A stretch of DNA of 60,000 nt from contig NC_049981.1 in assembly GCF_000003815.2 (NCBI RefSeq), forward strand, positions 20,432,646-20,492,645, read 5' to 3'. This document shows, in pieces, positions 35,090 to 48,833 of this stretch. The notes beneath the pieces were generated by a model. That model searched no databases. It had not been told where the DNA came from and saw only the letters and a program-made list of their open reading frames with translations. The stretch is from Branchiostoma floridae. Its lineage: Eukaryota > Chordata > Leptocardii > Amphioxiformes > Branchiostomatidae. The translations under genes and the position numbers were made by a program. The first letter of the stretch is position 1. Each line of letters opens with the position of its first letter.

Positions 35090-35495
35090 CTAGGGCTGTG
35101 TACCTAAATACCCGTACATGTACCATACCTCTAAAATTGTTCAGGCACAGGTCTGGACCTATACATCTGTGTACGTGTACCTAAACAATGCAGTAGCAAA
35201 TCTTTTTTACACTACAGATGAGTAAAATCACGATTCAACGACGACAATTGTGGTAATCTTGCAGTTGAAACTTGAGAAAACATGGGAAGAAATCGTTTTG
35301 AGATTCAAATATGTAATCCCCATACAAAGATGACAATCGCTTAAAGTACAGTTAGCTACATGTTCAAATTACATATGCTTGATCAAACTTGATCCTGGCC
35401 TGTTACCTAACCCGCGTACCTGTACCTGTCTTGTACTTGTAAATGAACCTATACCTATACCCGTACCTGAAACTTGTTTAAAAACACAGCTCTAG
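35090..35495. mobile_element. MITE-like element with CTAGGGCTGTGT ends
   Basis: Bounded by CTAGGGCTGTGT (35090-35101) and ACACAGCTCTAG (35484-35495), 11 of 12 positions complementary. Both subterminal regions are rich in ACCTGTACC/GTACATGTACC-type phrases. 406 bp, no ORF. Confidence 0.6.
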
Positions 35496-38100
35496 TTGTG
35501 CCGTTCGTGTATGCTTCCTGAAAAGTCTGAATTTTTACAAACCTCTATCCAGTTCTTTGAGTGACTTTTTCATTGCGTATTAACTACCTGGACCCATTCC
35601 TTCATCGGAGAACAAATACTGGGTATTTGAGCATTCTTCCAGCGAGTTGATTTGGTGATTTTGAAAAAAACAGATCTCTGATGTTTCTGTTGTTATATCC
35701 GCAGTATCCTGTTTTGGTTTTTTTCTCAAACTACGGCTTGCATACAAAGGGTTGAAGAGTGATTGGACTTTTATGCTCCACGAGTATTCAAAGAACTTCA
35801 CGTGAATTGCTTTCCAGAAGACAAGCATTCATGAAAGAAATGGAATTTGTCCGAATGACGAACAACGCAAGACGTCCACCTTTAACAGCGATCACATGCC
35901 TTTTGTTCAGTTCAATGAAAATGCTCATCTGGACAATTTCACGGTTCGTTGATGACAAGAAATGAAGAAAATCCTTCGTGAAAATAGTTTTCACCGGTCC
36001 GCGTCGGGTGCATTTTCTTCTACAGGAGTTGGTTGAACATTACAATTAGGTCATTTATTTTCATGTCAGTAGGGACCAAAGAGCAAGGCACTGATACCAG
36101 GGGGTTTGATTTCTATAAATGTCAAAGAATATCTCTATATATAGATTATGGCGACAAGGGAACACGTTGCAACTGCAATGCAGAAACTTGGAGCGTTCTA
36201 ACCCATCGTGGATGACGAATGTTCTGTGGCACTTTTCCGCAGTTCGCTGCTGACTATGTCGCGGGAAGTATATCAATTTTCCTTATCTCACGCAAACCAT
36301 CATTGCATTCCCTGACAGGCCTATATAGGCGGAAATCACGAACAGTTTGTAAATTTTCCGCGCAGGTCCACAAAATGCACGTCAAACTACCATCTTCTCT
36401 CCAACATAGGTGATACATAATACCCTTCATTGCAGTCCGGGGACTCCTAATAGACATTTGGTCGGGGAAAATGAGATCCCGTTGAAACGTCTCCATGCTC
36501 CTCAGCCATCAATTTTCCATTGTGCGCTCGTTTCTGGCTGATTTAAGGCTGGTCCCCTGATGTTCAAGCTTATTCTATTTCACATTTCTCACTCGAAATT
36601 GCGGTCAACGAAGAAAAGGCACACGTTTTAACTGATGAGGCAAATTTGCGTCCCGCTTCGATACAACGGCTTGAGATTCATCTGTGTTCTCAGGAGCAAG
36701 GCAACTCAGTGTGCAGTGTATTCTTGGAAATATACCGTGAGTATGGCTTGGATTATAAGCACATCACCCACAATGGTCTTTTGATCGTTATTTCGCAGGT
36801 GTTTTGGCGATATGATGATCTTCCTAAATCTGGGATTACTTTGAAAATTGTACCCACTCCCCGCAGGATTTTCACCACTAACATCCGCTGCAATCTCAGT
36901 AGCTTGGCGATAAGTAGCAAATATATATGCCGGTGAAGGTTAGACATCCAGGTAATAGATTCGGCAAACAGCAGTTACTCAAGCAACTGGATATGATTTT
37001 GGAAACGGTGTCACTGACGAAAGGTAGTGTATGCAACCTGACTGTTTCCAAAAAGATGCTCATCAAACAACAAAGTCATTTCTCATTAACAACTGTCTCA
37101 CCCGAAAAGTCAAATGCTTTTGAAAATGATTCATGCAAACCAGGTTCTATGCAGAGAGTTGGATGATTATAACTGTGATGAATAGATTTTCTAATCATAG
37201 ATAACATACATAAACTGCCACTTGTCTTAGTTTGATAAGGCATATCTGATAGGCGATTGGACGTAGGCGGAAATTGAAAAATTTCCGTAAATTAATAACA
37301 AAATGAATTATTACTAGTAATCTACGACTGTAAGTGTATTTCGGAAGGAGTGTCTACGCCATGGTCAATTTCGGAAATTATTACTCTGAGCAATGATAAG
37401 ACAGCAAATGTATTTTATTGAAATTAGTTCAAGCACAAAATTAGAAAATCATTCACCAAGGATGCTTGCAATGGATGAAAGATGGAGATCAGAAGAATCG
37501 TGAATTTGGAACAGTTGAGTGGTGCTCACTGTCCAAATGGATTCCACTTCTTTATCTGCTTCTTTACAAAGCAATTTATCAGCGCAGGCTTAAGGTTTAT
37601 CGCAGGTACTATGTTACCAAAGGCGGCATCATCCCGCGCTGCAACAGCCTAGAGGCCTGTGGCAAAGGCATTTCACGGGCGTTTCTATGTTCATTATTCA
37701 CCCAAATGCTTTTTGAAGTACGATCGACCAGACTTTACGCGATCCAGGCACACCGTCTGTTTACGTTTGGTTCAAAGTGAAGAACAGCGCTTCTATCAAA
37801 CCTCAGGCGCCAAATGAAAAGCTTTCGAAAACAATACCTTCCAAAGATAACGTAAGGTATCAAGTCAATCTCATTCTAGATCTGTTAATCTAAACTCGGC
37901 CACATATTCTCACATAATCATGTCTCCCAGCCACAACTTACTAGTATATATACATATATGTACTAATATAGTGGCAGAAATGTGGATGCAATGAATCAGT
38001 GAAGGCAATGAATCAGCAAATGATGAATCTGTTCCATATCTTCCTAATGCTGCCATAGTTCCATGAAGTCCGGCAGAAGTAGAATATCAACCCTGAGTAA
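35496..38100. other. Non-coding interval with several 60-100-codon ORFs
   Basis: ORFs at 35580-35994, 36033-36496, 36646-36947, 36927-37166 and 37466-37780 overlap in opposite strands and show no domain. None has convincing splice signals in a compatible phase, so I list no gene. Confidence 0.4.
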
Positions 38101-38303
38101 GGCTTAGGTCACATTTCTAAACCGGGGCTAGACCGGGATGTTTAAAGAAACGAAAAAATTAAAATGTATGCCTAGAAATATACACAAATTATGCCCATAA
38201 GTTTTATGGTGACATTTTGTGTATTTTGATGTCTTTTGTATTATTCTTTTCCCTCCCGGAAGCTGCCCAGCCGGGCCCCGGTTTGGAAATGTAACCTAAG
38301 CCT
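38101..38303. mobile_element. MITE with GGCTTAGGTCACATTTCTAA ends
   Basis: Left arm GGCTTAGGTCACATTTCTAA plus ACCGGGGC; right arm GCCCCGGTTTGGAAATGTAACC plus TAAGCC, an imperfect ~29-bp inverted repeat. About 203 bp with an AT-rich centre and no ORF. Confidence 0.75.
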
Positions 38304-40205
38304 AAGCCTAGACAATGTTCTACAATGTAAATGTGTCAATGCTCTAGGATGGAATCCCGAAGTTTTGATTTAACGATACACAGTTGACAATGCGAATGTT
38401 TTACCAATCGGAATGCTCCATGGTCATCGCAGGCGAGGAGCTCGGATCGCTGGTCCTAGAGCGATCTTGTAAGCCTTTCTTCCGCAAACAGCGTTAACCT
38501 TCGATCACAGGAAAGAGGACACCGTCCCACCACAGCTTACAACAGCAGGAGGATCAATACAGGCAAGTACAGGCAGCGGCAGCCTCTGGAGCTGGTCATG
38601 AAACATGCATGCGGGTAAAAACGTGGGGTGCAGGGGCACCGACGCTTCGTACTGGAGGTGAGGGGGGAATAGGGCCATCAGGAGGTGAACCCTGAACTGA
38701 AGTAAGCGTTGTTTTATCCCAGATTAACGTCAACGAGACGTCAGGGCTTTAAAGAAGACGGAGAGTGCGTGCCACCCATAGATGCGTGACGACCCGCTCC
38801 TGGCGTCTGCTGCTAGCTGCTGAGAAGCGAACCATATGGTGAGTAGAGACTTCAATTATCCCCAATTCCGCTGGTTTTGTTTGGGTTTAAATGCTCTCGT
38901 GGTACATAAGATATGTCGAGTGCAAGTGCCTTGTTGTTCTGCTGCCGTAGCATGCTTCGTAAAATGGAGCTTGACAAAATACATTGGGAAATGTGAATGT
39001 TGCAATGACAAGTTTCATGTTCTGATGTACCCTTTGCCCAACCACATAGCTGATACATACATGTTCGTAAGAAGCAGATTGAATATGTGTGATTGTAATG
39101 AGATGACGTTACCTAAAAAAAAAGCTAATCTATCATCTTTGAATAAAATAAAATACCCATCGGGGGATAGAAATAAGCACTAGAAACCCCGGCTAACTCT
39201 CGGGCTGTCGTAGTCATTCGGGCAGTAACGGGAGTGGGACACAGCGGAGGCTTAATACAGCTGACATGCCCGGGGATAGGCTTAGTGCCGTAATCCCCTG
39301 TTACAGCCTGAGCTTTACTCTAACGATCCTGGAGGTCAGGGCTGAGTGGCCACAAATATTTACGTTAAAGATTGGTCCGACGTTATTGCCATACACCTAT
39401 TTCTTCTAGGGAATAGCGAATGAATGCTACGTCGTCTTTTTCTGTTATGTGTGTTCAACCTTATCTGTCGTTTCATGATATGGTATGATTTGTTTATGGT
39501 CAGCTAATGCTTTGGGTGGCTTTTGCAACAGCTTGTATGATTGACATTTTAGCAGCTTTTGTAAAATTGTAACAGTTTTGGTAGATATTCAAATTAGATG
39601 GCCGAAGATTTTGAGATATATAAACAATTGTCCGGGACTAGTTAAATATCAGCCTCTTGTAAAACCTAATATTTCAGCTCACTGTAACAAATTGATCTGC
39701 TTCTAGAACTATTAATTCTCACCCATGCCGTCTTCCATTGTTTCCATCGATTTCTGCGCGACTAGATTATTGTGTATTTGCAGCCTATTGCTTTGTTAGC
39801 ACGATTTCCATTAAGACGTCCCCAAATGAGATCGTGCTTGCCAAAGAAGTTTACAGCGGAAATGCACGAGAAGGGACATATCCGCAGGGGTTAGATCCCC
39901 TCAAATGTCACGAGAACAACATATGGTTATAGAAGCAGCCATAATGCCTGAGTACCTCTTATTGATTTCTTGAAAAAGAATGTCTTCGACAGTTGAATTC
40001 TCCTGGCGGTGGGCTGCCAACATCAGCGGGCGGTTTCTCTTCCAAGAGGAAAAATGAGCGTCAATGTTTGTCGTTTGACATTTCGGGCTGCATGTATGTG
40101 TGTGAAACCTTTTCTGTGGGAGCTGAAAAGTGATGAAGATAAATCGTTTCAATAAGTGGCCTTTTGCAAGTCAGTGTGGGCCTGGGCATAGATGGCGGCT
40201 TGCGG
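38304..40205. other. Non-coding interval
   Basis: A clean donor-like CATATG|GTGAGT at 38833-38844 follows a GC-richer stretch (38450-38840) and could mark a first exon, but nothing downstream confirms it. The 115-codon ORF at 38836-39183 starts at this site and shows no motif. Confidence 0.35.
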
Positions 40206-40560
40206 TGTGACGTCTAGCCTGTCTAAACGGTCAAGCTTCCACTGGTCAGGACCCTAGAAGTCTGACAGCCAACACGTCTAAGTCAGGAGAATAGACTGAT
40301 CTTGACCGTCCATCACAACTAGCTTTTCGACCGATGAGCGAATGGCGAATGGCAATTAGCGGTTCGACTTATGAGAGAGGGTTGTATGTTACATCTTCTT
40401 GTTTTAATTTGCCTTTCAACGTTTTAATGGAGGTGGGAGCACCTAGTCCTGTCGATTTATGCATGTGTGTTAAGGTTGTGATGACAAGTTTCCTATCAGA
40501 CAGAATCCTGATGTGCGTGACATTACAAGTGAGAATACACAGAAATAAGTTTTAGATGCG
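40206..40560. repeat. Dispersed repeat shared with 32990-33250, copy 2
   Basis: CCACTGGTCAGG, TAAGTCAGGAGA, GATTTATGCATGTGTG and GTGATGACAAGTTTCCTATC correspond in order to the copy at 32990. Confidence 0.5.
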
Positions 40561-43500
40561 TATCATGATGTGATTTCATTTCGTTAAATGTCTCTCTATA
40601 GAGAGGAAAACGACACGATATGTTCGCGGAAATCCTTGAATATATGGCAACGTTGGTATCAGGATAAAGGTTTGGTACCTAATGCATGGAATGTTAGAAA
40701 GAGACCAACATCAAGTTTATCAGAAATGATGGGAGAAGTGCTTTTATATTGCATATGACTTATTACAAAACGCTGCATCCCCCAGAAAAATAGAAACCCG
40801 GTGTGCTACCGGCAGTTGGGGTAATCTTCCGTTGATCGGGGCAGGTGCAACAGGATTCCAGCACAATGTAAGTCATTATCGGAAAAGGAGAAGGGTCGTT
40901 TTCTGTTGCAATATAACAGTCATCTCCGTCTGACGTACAGAATGGACCACGGCGATCTGCAGCTGGTGTGAACTTGATACATCTTAATGACCACATCGAT
41001 CTTTTCAGAAGCAACAAATAACCCGTAGGAAGGAAGTGTACATTAAATTCTTTGAGTGAAACCTTTGTATTTTACCGATAGGCGCTGCTGTTCCTGGGTG
41101 GGAAGTTACTCCGATGGTCTTGGTGGTAAGGGTTGGTGTTACTTTCACTTGTTAAAGAAACCACTCTACCTATCAATGAGATATGCCCTGTTGAGGGATG
41201 GTTGAAACATGTCGGTTTCTCTTTCGCAACTTGAACCCAGCAGCTGGTCTGTTTTACGGTTATACGATAAGGTTACAGAAACTAATGCAATGTTGTCAGT
41301 CATGTTTGGAGATTGTACCTGCTTGCCCTCTTCTCTATCCATCCGTGCAAAACCATTGCCGCCATTGTCATTACCGGTCACATGAATGTTGTAACGTTGG
41401 CTTCAGAGTTTATAGATCTATTAAGAAGTGTATACCATCACAGTGAGCGCACACATAACGGCATTCTCCATGGGTAAACGCCCATAAAGGTTTTACAATC
41501 AAATATAGGATCATTGTCAAGGCCAACGGCCACGTCAATGGCCCTCGCTGCATAGAATGCTCAAGTAGGGGTACTAGTACTTGGCCTTCGCTCTGGAATA
41601 TCAAATATGGGGCCTTTCCACTTTTGTAATCGATAGTAATCATTTATTGTAGAGTGCATTACTGTAGCATGTAGAGTGAGATATTTTGTCAGATAGATTC
41701 AAGATCAGTTTTGATTCAGTTGGCCTGGCATATAACAAATTCAATATTTACATGAAATGCACAAAGAGTTACAACATAAAAGCGGCAAAGTGATAAAGCC
41801 TAAAGGTACACGATTGATATACATACATATCATTTCGAGGCATCCAATGATAATTATAGAACGAAATGCTATTGTATAAGAAAAGGTCCTATAATTTGTC
41901 CAGCACGTGACATTCAACCGTATCGTTCTTTCCACAAGAGCAAGAAAGGGATTAAAATTTGATCCCATTTGTGTAAAAGAATTGGCATTGACCCTGGTCG
42001 GGTCGGTACCATCTCTCTCCGTGGCGTTTGCAATGAAATGTAAAAAAATGTAACTCTACCAAATCTTGTTTGTATGACGCAACACGCAACAACACGCTCC
42101 GACTATGTATACATATGTATGTCACTGTTGATAGTATCTAAATTTTATTAGATATTTGATGTCCTTTGAAACTTATTTTATTTGCAAACTGGTCGCTTTT
42201 CTCGATCAACATGAGATATTGTACACCAGCTGCATGTTTCACCAATTACTTACGAAAGACAGCGCATGCTGTCTGAAAAGTGTGTGTGAAAAGATTACAA
42301 ATAAGGATTCTAGTCATTCCTGCTCCCGTGAGAAAGAATAATTCTCCACAGAACGCTGCTTGACAGGGCCGCTATTTTTGGAGGACGGTCTCGAACGCCT
42401 CTGCATTTCCGCTATAGATTTTTCATTTGATTTCATGTCCAGTTCCCCATGAGTGCTGACTCCCGCGGGCGTGATGCCGAGGCCATTTGTCGATTTTACA
42501 TCTCCTTGTGCGGGACGGCGAGTTCGGTCAAGATACAGGTCCTAATGCAGTCTCTGATTGATCATGCCGGCCCTCCTCTGAAAATACAATTAAACAGAGT
42601 GTAATCCATTTTCTTTCCCTCCCGGCGTCATTCAGGCTAAATTGTATTACGTGCAGAAGTACTAGTTTTATACAGCATTAGAATGGGCCTTGTTAATCTA
42701 TGACTATGCAGACAAAACGTATTCATGATGTTAACATGGTCAAACTTGCCATCCTGTAACTTCCCCCGTCATGTCACATGGCGGGACCTAACCGCCTTGT
42801 GCTCATGAAATATCTCATGTGACCCACACCCCAAATCCACAAGGAAGGCGAACTGCGCTATTAAGGACGTCAATTGCCGCAAAATCCGTGTCATCAAAAC
42901 AGCAAATAAATTACATCGTCCCTCATGAGTGCTGGTCTACAAGAAATCGATTCCAGTAAATCCTTTTTATCCTACCGTGACCTCGGAAGTTTACCAATTG
43001 TCTTCCAACTAGGAAACAACTTCCTACCAAGGGGAATGTGGTCTGATATGGATGCTTTCGGCATGTTGTATCGTACGGTAACCGATACCACCACCAGCTT
43101 ATAAAACTGGCCTAATGGACAAACATGTTACTCGACTAACGGATAGGTTGTTTATACTCACGTGACTATGACATAATGCCCGCCATGTTGGATGATTAGA
43201 CCAGGAAGTTGAACATGGAATTTGAATTTGTACATGTGAAACATGCATATTTCATATTGTGGACCGTGGATTGTTGCTATGGGCCTGAAATAGAATAAGT
43301 AAGATGGCGATTTATACTTGTAGTTAATACTATCCAAGAAGAATTCATAGTGAAAAGCACGGCTTGCGAACTGCATACATATTCATTTGTACAGGAAGGA
43401 GGAAGTGCAGCAGCACCGTTTGACTTCACATTACATGCGAACCAAGTGCACAGATCACTATATCACATTGACAAAGGAGAGAGCACCCTCCTGTGTGGTT

Positions 43501-44426
43501 AGCATTCATAAACGGAGTTTAGTATTGTGGACGTGGTTTCGAGCAGGTGCCCTTTACTGAGCGGGCTCGTGAAAGGTTAGTTAATTGCCTTTATAAATGT
43601 TGTAGTAAGTCAGTGAATACATGTGCATCTAGTGGCTTTGATAGGTTCTTAGTATAAACTTTTCGTAGGTGCCATATTCATCCCTTACTGTCTTGCCTAA
43701 TTTCTTTATACCAATGGCGTCATGTCAAAGGATATACTTACGACGTACTTCAGAACATTAGTCAAATAACCACATCGAGAAATCCCTAAAATTCCGAAAG
43801 CTTTTATTGGTGTAGTTTATGCCACATTGACGTGATCATTGTCCGGATATCGATGTACTTACGCCAGCCTGAAAGACAGGACCTTCTTTGCCATCACTTA
43901 CATTTTTCAAATGTCTTCTACAAAACAAAAACCGTATCAACAACGCATTTCCTCCCTGGGAACGTCGTAAAAATTATGTCTTCATGACGTGACATTGTTA
44001 TGAAGGAGTTATCAAATTCCAATCTTGGGCACCGCAGGCGGACTGCAGCGCGCCTCCGCGCCCAGCGTGCCCGGACCCGGCGGAGCCAGAACCTGACCTT
44101 CCGCCGCTTCCTGCCACATCGCCTTTTCATTAAAGTGGACCTAATTTCAAGCAACAACAGTTCGCAATCGCGAGGTTCGCTCCTGTTATTCTGCCGTGTC
44201 CTCACGATCTGTTGTTCAGCAAAGTGTTGGTGTGGAAGGGCAGGGGTGGCTACAGGCTGCTGCGCACGTGCTGTTATTAAATCTGAGGACGTAGGCAATA
44301 ACGGTGCAGATTTGAGTCTTCCGTACTCACTCAAAATCACACAGTAATTCCCGTCTGAAACAAAAGAAAATATCCTAAAATCTTACTTTATCCAAGATGT
44401 AAATCATGCCCAACAATGCTTATTAG
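40561..44426. other. Non-coding interval; possible conserved blocks
   Basis: No gene accepted. 42360-42610 and 42770-42910 are GC-balanced blocks with AATTA/TAAAT-type motifs that could be conserved regulatory elements. A GC-rich patch at 44030-44110 opens Arg-rich frames on both strands (43918-44347) that look like composition artefacts. Confidence 0.3.
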
Positions 44427-44470
44427 CACACACACATATGTACACGCACACACACGAGCGCGCGCGCATG
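44427..44470. repeat. (CA)n/(CG)n dinucleotide repeat
   Basis: CACACACACA followed by ACGCACACACACGAGCGCGCGCG, alternating purine-pyrimidine DNA with Z-DNA potential. Confidence 0.9.
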
Positions 44471-47455
44471 CACCCAAAGTTGTAGCACGTCTGTCCGAGG
44501 CAAATGCAAATAGCTAAAACTTCAGCACCAAGGACAGACGTGTCATCCGAATACATTACAGGGCCTATAGTTAACTGTTACAGATAAGTTAATATGCAGT
44601 CTATAATTACAGTGTAAACAGTACATTTTAACTTAAAAGTTTTTTTTTTGCTAATCATGTACATGTATCTATATGTGGCGAACAACACAACGAAACTCCT
44701 GTTTTATACCTTCTTTGCCAATTTCCATTCGAGTTCGTACGCACTGTGTAAACTGCAGTGACCCATATCAGATAGAATTCACCCTGACGAATACAGCTGC
44801 TCCTTTTGTTTGCGCCCACCCGATATGAGCTACGTTGGGTGCTAGAATGCATTCGTAAAAATATTTTTTGGGTATCTATACATAATATATGACCAAAAAA
44901 GTTGAGATTCAAAGTAGGGCTGTTACAAATAATTAGGGGAAACCCTCTTGACCTATTAATCATCGGGGGTCTTTGAATGATTAATTAGCTTCTCTGATTG
45001 GTCCCTGATTTCCCTGGACCATTGACCCGAGAGTTTACGACACAGATCCCCTTATCCTACAAGAACCGACATGTCTTTATGGCTTATGTGGCGCCCGACT
45101 TACATAGTATGTTACTCTGCCACTGCACCCGTTGATCAAAGACTTTTTTCACGTATTCATTTGCATTTCCTGATTACAGAATAGATGTGCCATCGTCGCT
45201 AAGAACTGGTGACATGTGACTGGCATTTTGTGTGTCATTAATCATTACATTTTGGACAAACACAACATATAGATCAATGACTAAACCATCAACTCACATA
45301 CAAAGATTCATTTTATTATACCCGTCTCCGCGATTGCAGCCAGTGTCTACAACACAGTAACGGGTTGTAAAACGTATATCCTTAACATTAAAAGATACTA
45401 GAACAAGCCGAACCTATGCATTAGAGTAGCTTCAAAACCAGTATTTTAGATACGTATTAAACAGTCTACTATCATGTTCTTCATTACGACTTTCATTTGT
45501 GCATTCCTGTACTTATCCTGATTAGACATGAGTGTAGAAAAAGGCTATCGTTCATTTAATCATATTTTCATTGTACCAGATAGTCAATGTTGTGTTTGCA
45601 ACAGTAACAAGAATAGGTATCAGGCCAATCCAGGTCTTAACTCAATTTGATCATACATAGACTCACGACTTAAACTAGAGGGACCAAGCTTATGTTACTT
45701 CCTCCCAAAGCTATCTATCAACAATTTACAACTTGCCATATTAGGAAGTACTGATAAATCTAGGATTCCTCCTAACAAATATGTTGTGCAACAAGAAGAT
45801 ATTGCTCTGTTGGAGATAACAGACGTTCACAAATAAAGCGGATGAAATCACCTAATAGGATTGTAGGTATTCAATCTGTCATGTTGTCCCCAGCGTGCAA
45901 TTATGGTTAGAATACATATCAACATTATCTGTAATTAAAACAATACTATCTGTAGTTCATCTTTCTTGTCGTCGAACAAGTAAAGAAAGAAACAATTAAT
46001 GCTGCTGATTCGTGCTTTTGGAAACAGATGGTAGATAAGAACATTTGTTCTACAGTTCTTTGAAAATAATCAATTTCTCAAGAAAACTAGGAAAATTACT
46101 ATGCAAAAGCTAATGTTACAAATCATCCACGGATGTGTTAAATACAGAAAAATTCGACAGTTTGATATTCTGATAGAAGTACTGCAGTATCGCAGCACAG
46201 AATTGTAGACAAAGTAATTGCAACATGTCATAATAATGTAGTCAACAGTAGGAGTTTTTGCATGTAACCGTCATTTTGATATGAACCTGGAAATGTCTAG
46301 ACAATGAACCTGCATGTGCAGTTTCCAATCTTCCCACTTTAACCAGCCAACATGGCGGACACTACCTACGTCATTGTCACGTGGGTACAGAAATCACGCC
46401 ATTGTTTGTGTTTCTCCCGTAGGCACCTTAATTAGTGTTATCTTCACCCTGGATGCGTATTGAAGCAATTAAAGACGATTGCGTTCGGGGGCTACAAGTC
46501 TGTTAATGCGAAATTGGTCCCTGTCTCTTCCAGTCTGGCGGTAATTGCGCAAATTTTTTTTGCCTTTCTATGGGGCGTTAGGTAGCGTCATTTGACGAAA
46601 ACATGGCACGCCTTACATATCAACGGGGACTATCTCAGCGAAGACAATAATTATAAAAAAACAGTCTTTTCAAACTCTCTTCGAGTATGTAGATGGTTAT
46701 AATATCTACAATATTGGTGAAAAACAAACAAGTACGTATACGATTATTGATTAACTTGCCTTTATTGGTCACAAAGGATTTTAAGAGCATATCATCCTCA
46801 CAGATGACGCGCGTAGCTATAGAGGCAACCTCAAGGTCGTAGTAAAGGGAGCATGCTTAAGGCTATATCACAGAGGAATAGAGGCGAGTTTTGCGCGAGA
46901 ATTTTAGAGCAGAGTCGATGGCTTTTAAGTACATATATGTAATAAAAAGCGACAAAAAGGCCATTGCCCGCTGATTGCTGTAATGCGTACGACATATTTG
47001 TTATACCGGTGGGACAATAAAAGAAGCATCCCGGAGACAGATTCGGGCATTAACTCTATATCTAATCAAACATGTATGATCTCGTTATTTAGTTATTGCC
47101 AATAGACACAGCCCCAATGCTTGTAGTCTCATTAAACCGGTGGTCCTAATGTTCTAAAGTGGCATTGAAAATGGCCCATTTTCGTTATCTGTGATAGTAA
47201 CGTCGGTAGTCTAGAATTAGCCTTGGGGTATATTGGCGTCATGTGGCGCTGACATTGCTTGGGTTGTTGATTTTCATAGCTCCAGGGTATAGCTACTCAC
47301 ACTCGCAATGGTAATGGAAATCTTGCAACAGCCGTGTGTTTGTTTACGCCCAAGGGAAGGCTTTCATAATCACAGCACATTCAGGAGGAGCTGTTATCAT
47401 TTGAAAACTTCTGTGGCAGTTTGGCTGTTGAATAATACCCACGGTGCCATGATAT
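44471..47455. other. Non-coding interval; possible conserved block near 46430
   Basis: 46340-46560 has balanced composition with AATTAG, CAATTAAAG and GGCGGTAATTGCGC, the sort of sequence seen in regulatory elements, though this is only impression. Elsewhere nothing is visible. Confidence 0.3.
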
Positions 47456-47794
47456 CTACTTGCAGCCTGTCGGCCAGTAAAGACCTTCTCTAGCCCTATG
47501 GAGAGCTGATCTGAGGAAAGAGAAAGACCGGATAGCCACCGCTCCAGACGGTCCAAAAATGCCTTCATGAGACTCTTGAATGTTCTTGATATAACTACGG
47601 AGCAATAGTAGCTTTAAAATGACCCTTCCGGTTAGAGGGCAACACTGCCCAGCCAACCAGTAGAAGCTATACTGATGCACAGCGCGGAAGAAAAGCGGAT
47701 CCGCAGAAAAGAACTCGCGATAGAACTGAATCAGCTTATAAATGTGTCTTGTGTGGCAGGGACTCTCAATCTCGAATGGGATCTGGTCAGCCAT
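47456..47794 (-). other. Unrecognised 112-codon ORF
   Basis: Starts MADQIPFEIESPCHTRHIYK in a reasonable context (GGCAATGG) and continues QFYREFFSADPLFFRAVHQY. The first 55 residues look protein-like; the rest less so. No family, promoter or splice partner was recognised. It could be an exon or chance. Confidence 0.2.
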
Positions 47795-48426
47795 TGCCGA
47801 AGCTGTAGGGCTGATGTGAAAAGTATTTTACAATGGTGAATAGTGACGATCGGGAGGCCGTTTACACGCACGCTTTAAAAATACATCCCCTTGATTGATC
47901 CACATTTTCCATATGACAAACGTCAAATGCAGCCTCGACCAATCAGACATTGCTGGGGTAAGTTTTTACGGCCATCTCTATAGTTACTTTTTGTAGGTTT
48001 CCGGTGCCGTATTTTTGCAGCTACAGGTGATTGCATCGGGCTGATGAAACAGTAATATGGTGTTGGGTGTATTTTTTCCTGTCGGTGGCCAGGCGTCAGG
48101 AAAAGCTGTTAATGTGGCACGTAAAGTAGAGGTGATAGTCACTTTAGTGCCATAAAGTTTTACACCTCTCTCGTTGTGTTTATGTGGTGGGTGTATTATT
48201 ATATAGGTGACAAAATAACCAGAAAGTAGTCCATAAAATCTACCCATGCTGTGAAGGATTACATTTTTGTGAAAGGCAGACGTGTCATGACTCATGGGGA
48301 ATACATATAGAAGGGTAGTTTTCAACTGTGTCGAAACTTTGCTGAAGTTTGGAGCAGTGAGAACATTAACAGTAAGGCAAAGAAAAATGCAGTGTTTCCG
48401 GTTTCCCGACCGACCCTTGTATAATC

Positions 48427-48833
48427 TGCCGTCCACTGGCAAGGGATATATAATTCTACGAGGCGACATCTGTGTGATGAAATTCAGACCTCCTTTATTG
48501 CATACTCTGTTAACACGTTAAAGATTTGAACAGTTGACGTAAGAATTTGTAGTAAATACTTTTACTTATTTATCTTCGGTTCACTGATATCCTTGTGCTT
48601 GTGCGATACGAATATCTGTACAATTAGATAATAACACGACGTTGAAAATAGCAGTGTCCTATAGCATTTCATTTTTACATCACTTAACTGTTTGTCAGAT
48701 CACTCCTGCCGAAGTCTTAAAAGGAAAGGAAAGGTAGAAAAAATTGAAAATCCATACCTACCGACCCTGGTTTTTCAGGACCTTAATCAGAAACACAACG
48801 TTATTTCCTAGGTCTGATTCAAGATACCCGTCA
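48427..48833 (+). repeat. Diverged direct duplication, copy 1
   Basis: Aligns with 50317-50675. Shared phrases in order: CCACTGGCA...GATATA, TCTGTTAACA, GTAGTAAA, ATCTGTACAATTA/ATCTGTACAATCA, GACGTTGAAAATA/GATGTTGAAAATA, CCTACCGACC/CCTACTGACT, TTTTTCAGG, GATTCAAGATACC/AATTCAAGATACC. About 1.9 kb apart. Confidence 0.7.

Noticed and set aside
43918-44347. Arg-rich ORFs on both strands
   Set aside because: They arise from a short GC-rich patch; neither frame has splice support and the two are shadows of each other.
47984-48469. 161-codon reverse ORF
   Set aside because: No recognisable domain or codon bias; the overlapping duplicate near 50317 does not preserve the frame.
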